Shown: in pieces, positions 8,300 to 16,650 of the stretch
How positions within the stretch are numbered: position 1 is the stretch's first letter
Layout of the letters: each line of letters opens with the position of its first letter
Assembly (NCBI GenBank): GCA_016869535.1
Contig: VGDX01000017.1
Location: forward strand, 1-41,209
DNA: 41,209 nucleotides
Direction: 5' to 3'
Source: Alphaproteobacteria bacterium
Lineage (GTDB): Bacteria; Pseudomonadota; Alphaproteobacteria; Rhizobiales; Methyloligellaceae
Translations under genes and position numbers: made by a program
Notes under the pieces: generated by a model
The model's database searches: none
What the model saw: only the letters and a program-made list of their open reading frames with translations
Told to the model about the DNA's origin: nothing

Positions 8300-9070
8300 C
8301 TACCGCTCAATTATAAGCATGGTCTTGTTGAGCAGGACATTCGTTCCGTTGGTGATGATATTCCTTCCCTCAGCGTTGCGGAACGTGAACTGGTTCGTAT
8401 GGATATTGGGGTTGGGAGCCAGGTCCAGGTCCATTTCGATATCGAGGAATTTGAAATTCGCGACCCAGTCTTTGAGAAATGCCGACACGGTCTTGCGCGA
8501 ATGTTGATTCCAATCAACGCGCCAGAGCCCCCTGGCGACGTCGTTCGAATTGTCGCAATATTCCATGCGAACTTCCACGTCCCATTTGTTAAATAGTCCA
8601 TCACAAAAAATCCAGCCGCCCTTCTTCGTCAACTCCACAAGCTTGCCTAAGGGGGTCTCTACTTGCGGGAAGATCTGAAGGACACCGGTGCAGAGCACCA
8701 AGTCGTACTGCCCTTGTGCCGACTCGATGTCGCAAACTTCGAATTCGACTCCAGCCAGGCCTGGGAATGTTTTAGCGGCCTCCACGAAGGCGGACGTGGC
8801 GTCCACCCCCTTATAGCTCCAGGCAGGGATTTCCGATTTCAGGACATAGAGTAATTCACCATTGCCACATCCCACGTCGAGAACGCGCAACGGCGCATCG
8901 GTGTCAGTGAGCTCCCGGATCTTGGCGAGATAAAATTTATGGACTTCTTTCCGGGTCTCGTAACGCTTGTGGCCCGCGTAGGGGCTAAGCTCCGGTATCG
9001 GCCGGTAATAGGCCGTCTTTTTCCCGCCGGTTCCTGAACTGGCGCCTGTTTGGTCCGAATTGTCACTCAT
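8300..9070 (-). CDS. Class I SAM-dependent methyltransferase
   Basis: The 256-residue protein has the SAM-binding glycine motif LRVLDVGCGNGELL (Asp65 to Gly69), an acidic residue ending strand 2 (YKGVDAT), and the motif-4 segment QYDLVLCTGVLQIFP. The C-terminal half is rich in aromatic and acidic residues and should form the substrate pocket. It is probably a sugar O- or N-methyltransferase acting on a glycan precursor or chain end. The gene starts four bases after the stop of the NeuB-family gene, so translation is likely coupled. The acceptor cannot be predicted from sequence alone. Confidence 0.8.
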   Translation of the reverse strand: MSDNSDQTGASSGTGGKKTAYYRPIPELSPYAGHKRYETRKEVHKFYLAKIRELTDTDAPLRVLDVGCGNGELLYVLKSEIPAWSYKGVDATSAFVEAAKTFPGLAGVEFEVCDIESAQGQYDLVLCTGVLQIFPQVETPLGKLVELTKKGGWIFCDGLFNKWDVEVRMEYCDNSNDVARGLWRVDWNQHSRKTVSAFLKDWVANFKFLDIEMDLDLAPNPNIHTNQFTFRNAEGRNIITNGTNVLLNKTMLIIER

Positions 9071-9074
9071 CAGA

Positions 9075-10085
9075 CTAAGCCTCGCAATCTTCTGGCATGA
9101 TCCGCTGGCCGGCGGCTACATTTCGAAGCAGAGTGCGGCCAAGCAGCCGCGCCTCTTGCCCGGGCGGAAGGCCATCGCCAGGCCGCAGCCACCCTAAATC
9201 TTCCCACTGCACGGTCGCCCCTTTCGATAGGTTGTGAGCGGCTGCAATGCTACGCCGAATTACCGGCGTAATGCTGACCTCACAGGGCATTTGGCTCTTC
9301 TTCCCATCTCCGAGCATGACATTGACGCGTTTAACTTGCTCGCACAGCGTTTTTAATTCGGTGGGATCGGCAGATAACTGGTGGTCGCGGAAATCCGATT
9401 GGTTCTTATCGAGGGTGAAGTGCTTTTCGATAATGCGCGCGCCCACAGCCGCAGCGGCGACCGCCGCCTCGATTCCGAGCGTGTGATCAGAATAGCCAAC
9501 AACGTCCGCCAAGGGGGCAAGGGTTTGGATCGCTCGTAGATTCGCTTCCTCGATGGGAGTTGGATAGCTCGAGACGCAGTGCAGCAGAGCGATCTCTGAA
9601 GGCTTTTGGATCTCCTGCCAGACATTTCGAATGTATCTTCCGCTACAAGCGATCGTTTCAAGGTCGACCATTCCGCAGGACATGATTATGGGCTTCCCGG
9701 TCCGCGCGATCTTTTCGAGCAGCGGTATGAAATCATTATCGCCACTCGCGATCTTGAAGGCGGGCACCAGTGGGTCGAGTTCATTCACGGCATCCAGATA
9801 GAAGGGCGTCGACAAGAATTCGAGTCCTTCAGCATGTGCGACCGCGGCAAGTCTAGACATGCTCTCCTGTGAGAGCTTGAAGCGATCGAGTTGGGCAATT
9901 CTCTCCGGCTGATCTGGCGCGATAAGCAGGCGTGGATCGATCGATTGAAACTTTACAGCGTGGGCTCCCGCCGCGGCCGCTTGGATGACCATTTCCTCAG
10001 CAAGCTTCGCGTCGCCCTCGTGATTGTTGCCGATTTCGGCAATTACCACGATGTCCTTGCTGGTATCCAAAGGGCCGATCTGCAT
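9075..10085 (-). CDS. NeuB-family nonulosonic acid synthase
   Basis: The 336-residue protein has all the main NeuB motifs: AEIGNNHEGDAKLAEEMVIQ and AGAHAVKFQ (16-47), FLSTPFYLDAV (90-100), KIASGD (111-116), SCGM, LLHCVSSYPTPIEEANL (167-183), VGYSDHTLGIEAA and IEKHFTLDK (219-227). A SAF/antifreeze-like domain closes the protein (about 277-336, ITPVIRRSIAAA to GQRIMPEDC). Family members condense phosphoenolpyruvate with a six-carbon amino sugar to make sialic, legionaminic or pseudaminic acid; the sequence does not say which. Neither a hydrolysing NeuC/LegG epimerase nor a CMP-activating NeuA is present in the window. The gene lies 15 bp after the formyltransferase and 4 bp before the methyltransferase. 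Confidence 0.88.
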   Translation of the reverse strand: MQIGPLDTSKDIVVIAEIGNNHEGDAKLAEEMVIQAAAAGAHAVKFQSIDPRLLIAPDQPERIAQLDRFKLSQESMSRLAAVAHAEGLEFLSTPFYLDAVNELDPLVPAFKIASGDNDFIPLLEKIARTGKPIIMSCGMVDLETIACSGRYIRNVWQEIQKPSEIALLHCVSSYPTPIEEANLRAIQTLAPLADVVGYSDHTLGIEAAVAAAAVGARIIEKHFTLDKNQSDFRDHQLSADPTELKTLCEQVKRVNVMLGDGKKSQMPCEVSITPVIRRSIAAAHNLSKGATVQWEDLGWLRPGDGLPPGQEARLLGRTLLRNVAAGQRIMPEDCEA

Positions 10086-10100
10086 GCCTTACCGATGTCC

Positions 10101-10988
10101 TCAAGCGAGGCGCTCGCCATGCCTCAGCCGTTCAGTCCTGTCGCTCTCAATCTCGTATCGCGTAATTCGGAGCGCTCCGTCACGGCATATAACGAAGGGT
10201 CCGTCTCCCTGCAAATACACGATGCGACCGGGTGCCCCTTTAAGCCGGAAAGGTGAGAAATCAGCGGCAAATAAGCGCACTCGTGTCCCCCTGTAAAGGG
10301 ACCAGGCACCCGGGTATGGACGCGTGAGCGCGCGTATGTACCGATCGGCCTCAACAGCGGACAAGATCTGGAAATTTAACCGGCCATCGTCATCATTACG
10401 CTGGTGCCAATATTCGGCGCCAGTTTCGTCCTGGACTTTTGGAACTAGCCTCCCCGCTTCCAGCTCTTCCAGACATTGCAGGACAAGCGTGGGGAACATT
10501 GCGTTGGCATTCCGGTGCAGGTCAGCGATGGTGTCGTGCGGGCCGATAGGAATGGCCCCCTCCGCTAGCACCGGTCCTGTATCGATGCCGGCGTCCAGCT
10601 GCAAAACGCTGATGCCCGCCTCGGTCTCTCCATTGATGATTTGCCAATTGAGCGGCGAACCACCACGATACTTTGGCAGCTTTCCGCCATGAAGATTTAT
10701 GGTGCCATGCTCGGGTAAGGCGAAGAGCTCTTCAGTGAAAAGTGTCGCGAAACCGGCAACAAGGAAGAGCTTGGCGCGGTAGCCTGCTAGCTCCGCAATG
10801 GCGGCCGCAGCGTTAACGTCCGGACGGACCAGATACGGCACGCCGTGAGTTTGAACGAGATGTCGACTTTTCTCTGAAAGTTTATCCGTTCGGCTGACCA
10901 CGGCGGCCACGCCGTGCCGGGCCTGGAGCAACGCTTCAAGCACCGACTCGCCGCGCGCACCATCCAGAAAAACGACGATCTGGTCCAT
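10101..10988 (-). CDS. Sugar N-formyltransferase-like protein (Fmt fold)
   Basis: The 295-residue protein has the formyltransferase catalytic triad Asn98, His100 and Asp136 in the motifs INLHGGKLPKYRGGSPLNW and LDAGIDTGP, which use N10-formyltetrahydrofolate. A C-terminal Fmt-C-like domain follows (about 205-290, RALTRPYPGAWSLYRGTRVRL). It differs from housekeeping methionyl-tRNA formyltransferase in its N-terminus and its setting inside a sugar operon, so an amino-sugar N-formyltransferase acting on the product of the adjacent DegT aminotransferase is the best guess. It is 11 bp downstream of the epimerase gene and 15 bp upstream of the NeuB gene. Confidence 0.82.
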   Translation of the reverse strand: MDQIVVFLDGARGESVLEALLQARHGVAAVVSRTDKLSEKSRHLVQTHGVPYLVRPDVNAAAAIAELAGYRAKLFLVAGFATLFTEELFALPEHGTINLHGGKLPKYRGGSPLNWQIINGETEAGISVLQLDAGIDTGPVLAEGAIPIGPHDTIADLHRNANAMFPTLVLQCLEELEAGRLVPKVQDETGAEYWHQRNDDDGRLNFQILSAVEADRYIRALTRPYPGAWSLYRGTRVRLFAADFSPFRLKGAPGRIVYLQGDGPFVICRDGALRITRYEIESDRTERLRHGERLA

Positions 10989-10999
10989 TCACCCTGAGC

Positions 11000-12031
11000 T
11001 TAGTCGCCGAGTAGCTCCGGCTGGCTCGTCACCAATCTCTGATACCATTCGACATACTTCGGCACGGCGCGCTCGAGAGGATAATCAGGCTGATATGCGA
11101 TAATTTGCCGAGCCTTGCCTATCGATAGTGTGCCGCGCTCGGGCATCAGATGGTCGCGCTCCTCCGACTCGATACAGAGATTTGGAAACATACCATCGAG
11201 TATATTCACGACGTCCATCAAAGACCGTGCATTACCGTAAGTCAGATTGAATGTTTGGCCCTGCGCGCGCTCATCGCCGACCACGCGTACCACTCCCTGC
11301 ACAAGGTCGTCTATGTAGGTGAAGTCGAGTTTATCGCTACCATTGCCATAGACTGTGATCGGCTGCTTGCGCAGCGCTTTCTCGATGAAGACCTGTATGA
11401 CACGGCGGCTGACACAACGTTCGCCGTAAAGGGCGGAAGGACGGACGATGGTAAAGGGCAGGCCGAAAACCTGGTTATAGGCAATGACGAGTTTTTCACC
11501 GCCAAACTTCAGCGCGCCATATATCCCGATGGGATTGCATTCCGTATCTTCGGTGACTGCATCCTCTTTGAAATTGCCATATACCATCGAGGAGGAGAAA
11601 TAGATGAAATGTGGCTTGCGCGAGCGGGATGCATCCAGCGCGTTTTCCAGCGTACGGCTGGAATGGTCGAACGTAGAGAACGGATCCTTGTTCGCCTTGT
11701 TGGCATGGGCAATAGCGGCCAAATGCACCACGGTCTCAGGTTCAAAAGTCCGCATGATCTTCGTGAGACCGTGGTAGTCGCGCGCATCCTGGACATGCAC
11801 GTTTACGCCCCTCTCTTGAAGCAGGCGTAGACGCTCATGGATGAAGGCAATGTACAGAGCGCGGTTCGCGTCCGGCTCCGTCGTCGCCAGGAAGGAAGAC
11901 AGATTGTTGACTTGGAGGCCGTCGACAATCTCCACACGAGCGCCGAGCTCATTCAAGCGGATAGCCAGATTGTGACCGATAAATCCTGCGCCGCCGATTA
12001 GTAGAATGCGCCGACCTTCAATACTCGACAT
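11000..12031 (-). CDS. NAD-dependent sugar epimerase/dehydratase (extended SDR)
   Basis: I place the start at ATG 12031, giving 343 residues; the longer frame to 12142 would run into the upstream aminotransferase. The Rossmann motif is GGAGFIG (13-19). The active site is SSS (146-148) with Tyr171 and Lys175 in YGALK. The C-terminal part contains VYGNGSDKLDFTYIDDLVQG, typical of UDP- or GDP-sugar 4-epimerases and 4,6-dehydratases. The upstream stop and this start are separated by only two bases (TAG-TC-ATG), so translation is coupled. It probably makes or epimerises the keto-sugar used by the DegT aminotransferase. Confidence 0.87.
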   Translation of the reverse strand: MSSIEGRRILLIGGAGFIGHNLAIRLNELGARVEIVDGLQVNNLSSFLATTEPDANRALYIAFIHERLRLLQERGVNVHVQDARDYHGLTKIMRTFEPETVVHLAAIAHANKANKDPFSTFDHSSRTLENALDASRSRKPHFIYFSSSMVYGNFKEDAVTEDTECNPIGIYGALKFGGEKLVIAYNQVFGLPFTIVRPSALYGERCVSRRVIQVFIEKALRKQPITVYGNGSDKLDFTYIDDLVQGVVRVVGDERAQGQTFNLTYGNARSLMDVVNILDGMFPNLCIESEERDHLMPERGTLSIGKARQIIAYQPDYPLERAVPKYVEWYQRLVTSQPELLGD

Positions 12032-12033
12032 GA

Positions 12034-13206
12034 CTAAACAACCTCCGAGACGGCTTGCTTGAAAGCACGGGCGACATAACGCATGTCGTCGGGAGTGAGA
12101 TGTGCTCCAACCGGCAGCGATATTGCGCCCCGGCTGATCCACAGCGCAACGGGAAACTGTTCGTCAGAAAAACCGTATTTCTGGCGATAAAACGTCAATA
12201 ATGGGACCGGCATGGGATAATAGACGCTGCTGCCGACGCCCTTCGCCCTGAGCGCATTCACGATGTCGGCGCGCTTGTCGACGAGCTTCTGATCGAGAAC
12301 GGCCGAAAGGCAATAGCAACTGTTGACGCAATCGGCATCCTTTTTGCCGGCGGGCTCGGGGAAGATCGTCACTTCCGCCATATCGGCCAGCTCTGCGGCC
12401 AGCACGTCGTAGTTCTCATGGCGAGATGCGAGAACACCGGGCATGCGCTTTAGTTGCTCGATGCCAAGCGCGGCCTCAATCTCGTTCATGCGAAAGTTAA
12501 AGCCGAGATCGACCACGTCATAGATGCCGGGCTGTGTGCGCTGATCGAAGGTGCGATCGAGGCCGAAAGCTTTCAGGCGCTGCAGTCTCTCCGCCAAGTC
12601 GCCATTGTTGGTCAAAATCATTCCGCCTTCCGCCGTCGTCATGTGTTTGACAGGATAGAAGGAGAAACAGCCTGCATCACCCAGGGTCCCGGCGTGTTTG
12701 CCTTTGTAGTAGGTGCCGACGGCAAGCGCCGCATCCTCCATGACGAACAGGCCATGACGGTCGGCGATCGCCCGCACGCTATCCATGCGCACCGGATAGC
12801 CGAGAAAGTGAACCACGGCGATCGCGCGCGTACGCTCGTTGATCGCTGCCTCTATGGCGTCAAGGTGAATATTTCCGGTTGCCGCCTCGGCATCGACGAA
12901 GATCGGAGTAGCGCCAGTGAAACCGACAGCATGCGCCGTAGCGGTATGGGTCTGCGCCGGCACGATCACCTCGTCGCCGGGCTTCAAACCGAGCGCGTAA
13001 TAAACAAGATGCATACCGGCGGTGCAGGAGGCGACGCTGATCGCGTGCTCGGCCTTGGTGAAGGCGGCGAAGTCGGTTTCAAATACCTTCGCGCGCGGCC
13101 CGTGCACTAGAATGCCGCTTTGCAGAACCTCTTCGACGGCCTTGAACTCTGGCTCGCCGATAAGCGGGCGGCCGAAGGGAATGTCTCGGATATCCTGCTT
13201 ATCCAT
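12034..13206 (-). CDS. DegT/DnrJ/EryC1/StrS sugar aminotransferase
   Basis: The 390-residue protein is of full length for the family. The pyridoxal phosphate lysine is Lys187 in FYPVKHMTTAEGG, and the cofactor-ring Asp is Asp158 in VMEDAA. Other family signatures are FGRPLIGEPE at the N-terminus, LGLKPGDEVIVPAQTHTATA, and GFNFRMNEIEAALG. It transfers an amino group from glutamate to a nucleotide-linked keto-sugar. AGGA lies six bases before ATG 13206. Together with the epimerase and formyltransferase directly downstream, it points to an N-formylated amino sugar. Confidence 0.9.
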   Translation of the reverse strand: MDKQDIRDIPFGRPLIGEPEFKAVEEVLQSGILVHGPRAKVFETDFAAFTKAEHAISVASCTAGMHLVYYALGLKPGDEVIVPAQTHTATAHAVGFTGATPIFVDAEAATGNIHLDAIEAAINERTRAIAVVHFLGYPVRMDSVRAIADRHGLFVMEDAALAVGTYYKGKHAGTLGDAGCFSFYPVKHMTTAEGGMILTNNGDLAERLQRLKAFGLDRTFDQRTQPGIYDVVDLGFNFRMNEIEAALGIEQLKRMPGVLASRHENYDVLAAELADMAEVTIFPEPAGKKDADCVNSCYCLSAVLDQKLVDKRADIVNALRAKGVGSSVYYPMPVPLLTFYRQKYGFSDEQFPVALWISRGAISLPVGAHLTPDDMRYVARAFKQAVSEVV

Positions 13207-13235
13207 TGAATGTCCTATAAAAATGTTTGTACCAA

Positions 13236-13254
13236 ACGCGAATTCTCTTCGCGT
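13236..13254 (-). other. Hairpin in the leader of the aminotransferase gene
   Basis: ACGCGAA and TTCGCGT form a perfect 7-bp stem around a five-base loop, with partly complementary CAA/TTG flanks. On the minus strand it lies between the DUF4910 gene and the aminotransferase gene, and TTTTT follows about 10-15 bases later. It could be an attenuating terminator or an mRNA-stability element; the T-run is not immediately adjacent, so I do not call it a terminator. Confidence 0.4.
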
Positions 13255-13316
13255 AGTTTGCGATCTAGGTCAAGCATGCATTAGGGTCCCTCGCCGAGAT
13301 GCCGCAGGCTGTCAAT

Positions 13317-14621
13317 TCAGCCGACAGATTCGAAGACGTCCAGCTCGATGGCGCGGTCAGCAACTTCGGCCAACAGATCGAGATCCTGCCCGCTTCGCTG
13401 TGCGATGCTGAGCAAATCCGACTTCCCGTCTGCGAAATGTACGAGCCATTTTAATGCATGCGAATAATCGCTCGGCCAGCGCAAGCTTACGGCGGGATAT
13501 AGGTTGCCGCGGCGACTGAATTGAGGTTCGCCGTGTATGATCTTGTTCCGAATGACGGCGTTCAGGTCGATTACCTTTGCGACACTCTCATAGAGGTCGA
13601 GCGTGCGGGTCATCGCACCGAAATCCATCAGTGATTTATTGTCGGCGGAACTATGGTATTGAGGATATTCGCCGTAGACAGTACGCATTATCGAAGCCAC
13701 CGGCAAATTGAATCCGAGTGAGCAAAATTGACGCTCGTCACTTCCTGATGGACGAAAGTCGATGGTTCGGTGCGGGACGCTGGCTCGCTTCAAGGCATAC
13801 TCAGCCGCGCGATCCGCGACCGTATCGCCGCGCTTTGAACGCTTTAACGTGAACTGAGCATCGTCGCCGACGCAGGTCACGACATAGCCGGCGTCAAGCT
13901 TATCGACTAATTCCTGACCGAACTTGGACAGATAGCATATCGCCCCAATGGTCTCGGCCGTGAAGACGAAGCGATATGTCAAACGCCGCTTTGGCCAAGC
14001 GGCAATCCGGAGTGCAAGGAATGCTGTAACAAGCGGCCCGGAAAGCTCGTTTATCGCGAGGGATGGATGGCACGTATAGGTGCTGAACAAAACTTGCCGA
14101 TCCGAGGCTCCGGGTAGAACGAGATCCGAGACCGTGAGCGCGCCGTCGAAAAGTTCTGTGTCGATTACAACCCGGTACTTCCCTTCTGGTAAGGCGAGCC
14201 GCTGTGAATGCGGAATACAGAATCCCCAATCGCTCTTGTAATAGCAGGTTTGATAGGGAATGACGTCGGGATACTCGGGATAGCTGAACAGGTGCGCTTC
14301 CAACTCCTCCCGGCTAATTTCGCCCGTGAATGGGATTGAGTAGTTAAGGAGATGCAGATTGTTCGAATGTACGTCGAGGATACGGGTCCCGTCGGGGCGG
14401 ATGACATAGGCTTCTCGAACGCGCCATTCGGGCGGCACTATCCAGTCCAGAACCTGGGTACCTGTGGGAAACTCGTAGCGTTGAAGTGGTTGAAGCTCAC
14501 CCAAAATAGAGTGTGTCTCCCGCACGCCGTCCCCGGTGATGCTGCGCAGGATGGGCCAGAGGCGGTCGAAGTAATGTTCGAGGAGTTCCGCTTCGGCAGT
14601 TCGATCGGCATCGCCGCTCAT
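13317..14621 (-). CDS. DUF4910/M28-like aminopeptidase-fold protein of glycan clusters
   Basis: The 434-residue protein has an N-terminal DUF2172-like region, an M28-type zinc peptidase core and a C-terminal winged-helix-like tail. Candidate metal ligands are His185 in STYTCHPSLAINELSG, Glu223 in TAETIGA and His323 in YHSSADN. Similar proteins occur mainly in polysaccharide gene clusters, where they are annotated as aminopeptidases without a proven substrate. The more usual Asn/Asp pair after CHPS.A is Asn191-Glu192 here, so activity should not be assumed. It heads the minus-strand glycan operon, 110 bp upstream of the aminotransferase. A deacylase or amidase role on sugars or lipids is possible but unproven. 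Confidence 0.75.
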   Translation of the reverse strand: MSGDADRTAEAELLEHYFDRLWPILRSITGDGVRETHSILGELQPLQRYEFPTGTQVLDWIVPPEWRVREAYVIRPDGTRILDVHSNNLHLLNYSIPFTGEISREELEAHLFSYPEYPDVIPYQTCYYKSDWGFCIPHSQRLALPEGKYRVVIDTELFDGALTVSDLVLPGASDRQVLFSTYTCHPSLAINELSGPLVTAFLALRIAAWPKRRLTYRFVFTAETIGAICYLSKFGQELVDKLDAGYVVTCVGDDAQFTLKRSKRGDTVADRAAEYALKRASVPHRTIDFRPSGSDERQFCSLGFNLPVASIMRTVYGEYPQYHSSADNKSLMDFGAMTRTLDLYESVAKVIDLNAVIRNKIIHGEPQFSRRGNLYPAVSLRWPSDYSHALKWLVHFADGKSDLLSIAQRSGQDLDLLAEVADRAIELDVFESVG

Positions 14622-14946
14622 GAAATCGCCCGTTCCGTCTAATTCGGTGCTGTTGCCGGCAGAATCTTTATCGTCACCCTCAAAGGAATAGCTAATGCCT
14701 CCGGAATTCGACCGCTATGTGAGGCCTAGTAAGTAGCATGAGGCAGCGGCGGCAATACCTTATATGTGTTCCATTGACAGGGCTGACGGGGGGATTTAAC
14801 CGGAACGCCAAGTCTTCGCAAGCTAGCGCCTGGTCCGAGCCTTTCAGCAGTCTCTCAGCCAGATGAGCGTCTAGACAGCCGATGCTCCAAGGACGTCATA
14901 TCTCGGCTGTCGAACTCGCGTAGCCGGCTTCTGGAGGCACGAAGGC
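14622..14946. promoter_or_regulatory. Divergent intergenic region upstream of glycan operon and sulfotransferase
   Basis: About 325 bp separate the start of the minus-strand glycan operon from the plus-strand sulfotransferase unit. It must carry both promoters if the units are transcribed separately, but I could not identify convincing -35/-10 boxes. A strong GGAGG near 14932-14936 serves the short frame at 14947. Confidence 0.35.
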
Positions 14947-15006
14947 ATGGTCGAAATCGTCTTTACGGTGGCCCAAGTGCTGGACTTTGCACCGTGGCGG
15001 GCTTGA
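14947..15006 (+). CDS. Possible 19-residue leader peptide upstream of sulfotransferase
   Basis: ATG 14947 is preceded at good distance by GGAGG, the best ribosome-binding site in the area. It opens a 19-codon frame (MVEIVFTVAQ-VLDFAPWRA) ending in TGA at 15004-15006. The sulfotransferase frame has a GTG at 14994, inside this peptide, and an ATG at 15009, three bases after its stop. Either the peptide couples translation to the sulfotransferase, or the enzyme once began here and a frameshift followed. Confidence 0.3.
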   Translation: MVEIVFTVAQVLDFAPWRA

Positions 15007-16004
15007 AGATGGGTGGTGAGCAGTTTGTGTTCCTTGGTGGTCACCGCAAATGCGGGACTACCATGTTTCTAAACCTGTTCGACCATAACGAGCATTGCTG
15101 CGTATTCCCGACCGATATCGCAGTGCTGTATGGCTATTTTCCCGTCTATACCGCTGGAGATTTCACCACCGCGCAGAGGCTGGATCGTCTCGATCGCGTC
15201 ATTTTCGGTGTCTCCCTGAGCCGACTACGTGACAAGCACAAGCTCGGTGACCGTTTGCCCGTGGAGCGGATACGAGAGCATTTCTTTGCGCATCTCAACC
15301 AAGATGCGCTTACGCGTATCGACGCTATCATCCGTCAGATTATCGACTCCTACCGCGCGGTTATGGCGTTGCCGGTCGAGCAGGCGCCCATCGTGGTGAT
15401 CAAGGAGACTAGCCTCGAGATCTATGCCCAAATGCTGGCCGAGATGTTCCCAAGAGCTAAATTCATCCAAGTGGTGCGCGATCCGCGCGACAACTATGCG
15501 GCTCTCTATGCGGGGATCGAAAAGCACTACCGCCTGTTCGATGAAAACGAAAACCACATCCTAGCAAGTCTGCTGCATCGGGTTGGCCTCGGCATGCGCC
15601 TGATCGAGCCGAACATGCAAGCGCTCGGATCGGATCATTTCATGATGCTGAGCTTTGAAGAGCTGGCGCAAAATCCTGACGACAGCATGAACAAAGTTGC
15701 CGCGTTCCTCGGCATTCCGTTTACAACTGATCTCTTAAGGCCGAGCATTCTGGGGCAGCCAACCTCCGGCAACAATTACGACGACCAGCAGTTCTTCGCG
15801 GTCACCGCGCGAAATGTCGGCCGTTGGCGCGAGCGCATTTCCGACCGAGAAGCCCAGGTCATCGAGTTTCATCTCGGCGACATCATGGAGCAATTCGGCT
15901 ACTCGCGCACCTTTCCCCGCGACGTGAGTGCTCGGGCTGCCGCCGAGTTTTATCGCTGGTCGAACTATCGCTATTTCTTCAAGGATAGTTTCGCGGTGAT
16001 GTGA
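14994..16004 (+). CDS. Sulfotransferase family protein (first of three)
   Basis: The 336-residue protein has the 5'-phosphosulfate-binding loop near its start (FVFLGGHRKCGTTMFLNLF) and the 3'-phosphate-binding helix region FIQVVRDPRDNYAALYAG, where the common serine is replaced. The core DHFMMLSFEELAQNPDDSM and the C-terminal RNVGRWRERIS are typical for the family. These enzymes move sulfate from PAPS to a hydroxyl or amine; the acceptor here is probably the locus glycan. GTG 14994 and ATG 15009 are both possible starts, since the P-loop begins only after residue 10. Its 3' end overlaps the convergent Nudix gene by 26 bp. Confidence 0.85.
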   Translation: MAGLKMGGEQFVFLGGHRKCGTTMFLNLFDHNEHCCVFPTDIAVLYGYFPVYTAGDFTTAQRLDRLDRVIFGVSLSRLRDKHKLGDRLPVERIREHFFAHLNQDALTRIDAIIRQIIDSYRAVMALPVEQAPIVVIKETSLEIYAQMLAEMFPRAKFIQVVRDPRDNYAALYAGIEKHYRLFDENENHILASLLHRVGLGMRLIEPNMQALGSDHFMMLSFEELAQNPDDSMNKVAAFLGIPFTTDLLRPSILGQPTSGNNYDDQQFFAVTARNVGRWRERISDREAQVIEFHLGDIMEQFGYSRTFPRDVSARAAAEFYRWSNYRYFFKDSFAVM

Positions 16005-16641
16005 GCCCCGGCATCAAATATAGCCGCTCGTAGAGCGCACGGATGATCCCCGCCGTTACCCCCCAGATGTGCCGCCCTTGGTACGGCATGGCGTAATAGT
16101 CGCGACGTTCGCCATCGATCTCCCGCTTGTGGAATTCGTGATTCTCGGGGGACATAAAGAAGCGAAAAGGCACCTCGAAAGTCTCGGCAACTTCGCGGGG
16201 ATCGAGCTTGAGACCGAAATCCGGCCTCACCACACCGATTGCTGGCGCTATGCAAAAGCCCTTATTGGTACGGTAGCAATCGAGAAATCCGACGAGATCG
16301 ACGAAGCTGCGCGCGAGACCGATTTCTTCTTCTGCTTCACGCAACGCGGTCTCGGCCGGTGTCAAATCTGTCTCTTCGACCTTTCCGCCGGGAAAAGCAA
16401 TCTGACCGGCATGAACCGCAAGCCGTTCGGTGCGAAGTGTGATTAATAACGTAGCCTCTGGCTTGCGATCGATGACGGGGACCAGGACGGCTGCGGCGCG
16501 CGCGGCAGGGGATGCGATCTCGGCCGTCTGAAGATGCAACGCCCTTGTGGCGCCATCGACAGGAAGCAAGAGACCCGTCGCGCGCCGGCGCAAATCTTCA
16601 GCGGTAAATTCGATCCGTTTAGCCTTGCGCACATCGATCAT
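15979..16641 (-). CDS. Nudix hydrolase, CoA diphosphatase type
   Basis: The 220-residue protein contains the Nudix box ending in LREAEEEIGL (100-109), and before it the NuCoA signature LLITLRTERLAVHAGQIAFPGG (written here as LLITLRTERLAV then HAGQIAFPGG), which marks coenzyme A diphosphatases. A conserved C-terminal part (WGVTAGIIRALYERL) matches this subgroup. It should split CoA or acyl-CoA into phosphopantetheine and 3',5'-ADP. The gene begins 10 bp after the upstream sulfotransferase and is probably cotranscribed with it. The link is curious, because sulfotransferases release the same 3',5'-ADP; any functional connection is inference. Confidence 0.88.
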   Translation of the reverse strand: MIDVRKAKRIEFTAEDLRRRATGLLLPVDGATRALHLQTAEIASPAARAAAVLVPVIDRKPEATLLITLRTERLAVHAGQIAFPGGKVEETDLTPAETALREAEEEIGLARSFVDLVGFLDCYRTNKGFCIAPAIGVVRPDFGLKLDPREVAETFEVPFRFFMSPENHEFHKREIDGERRDYYAMPYQGRHIWGVTAGIIRALYERLYLMPGLTSPRNYP

Positions 16642-16650
16642 GACGCTCGT

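Noticed and set aside
12032..12142. Longer N-terminus of the epimerase (380 residues)
   Set aside because: The extra 37 residues are read from the end of the aminotransferase gene and precede the normal Rossmann start.
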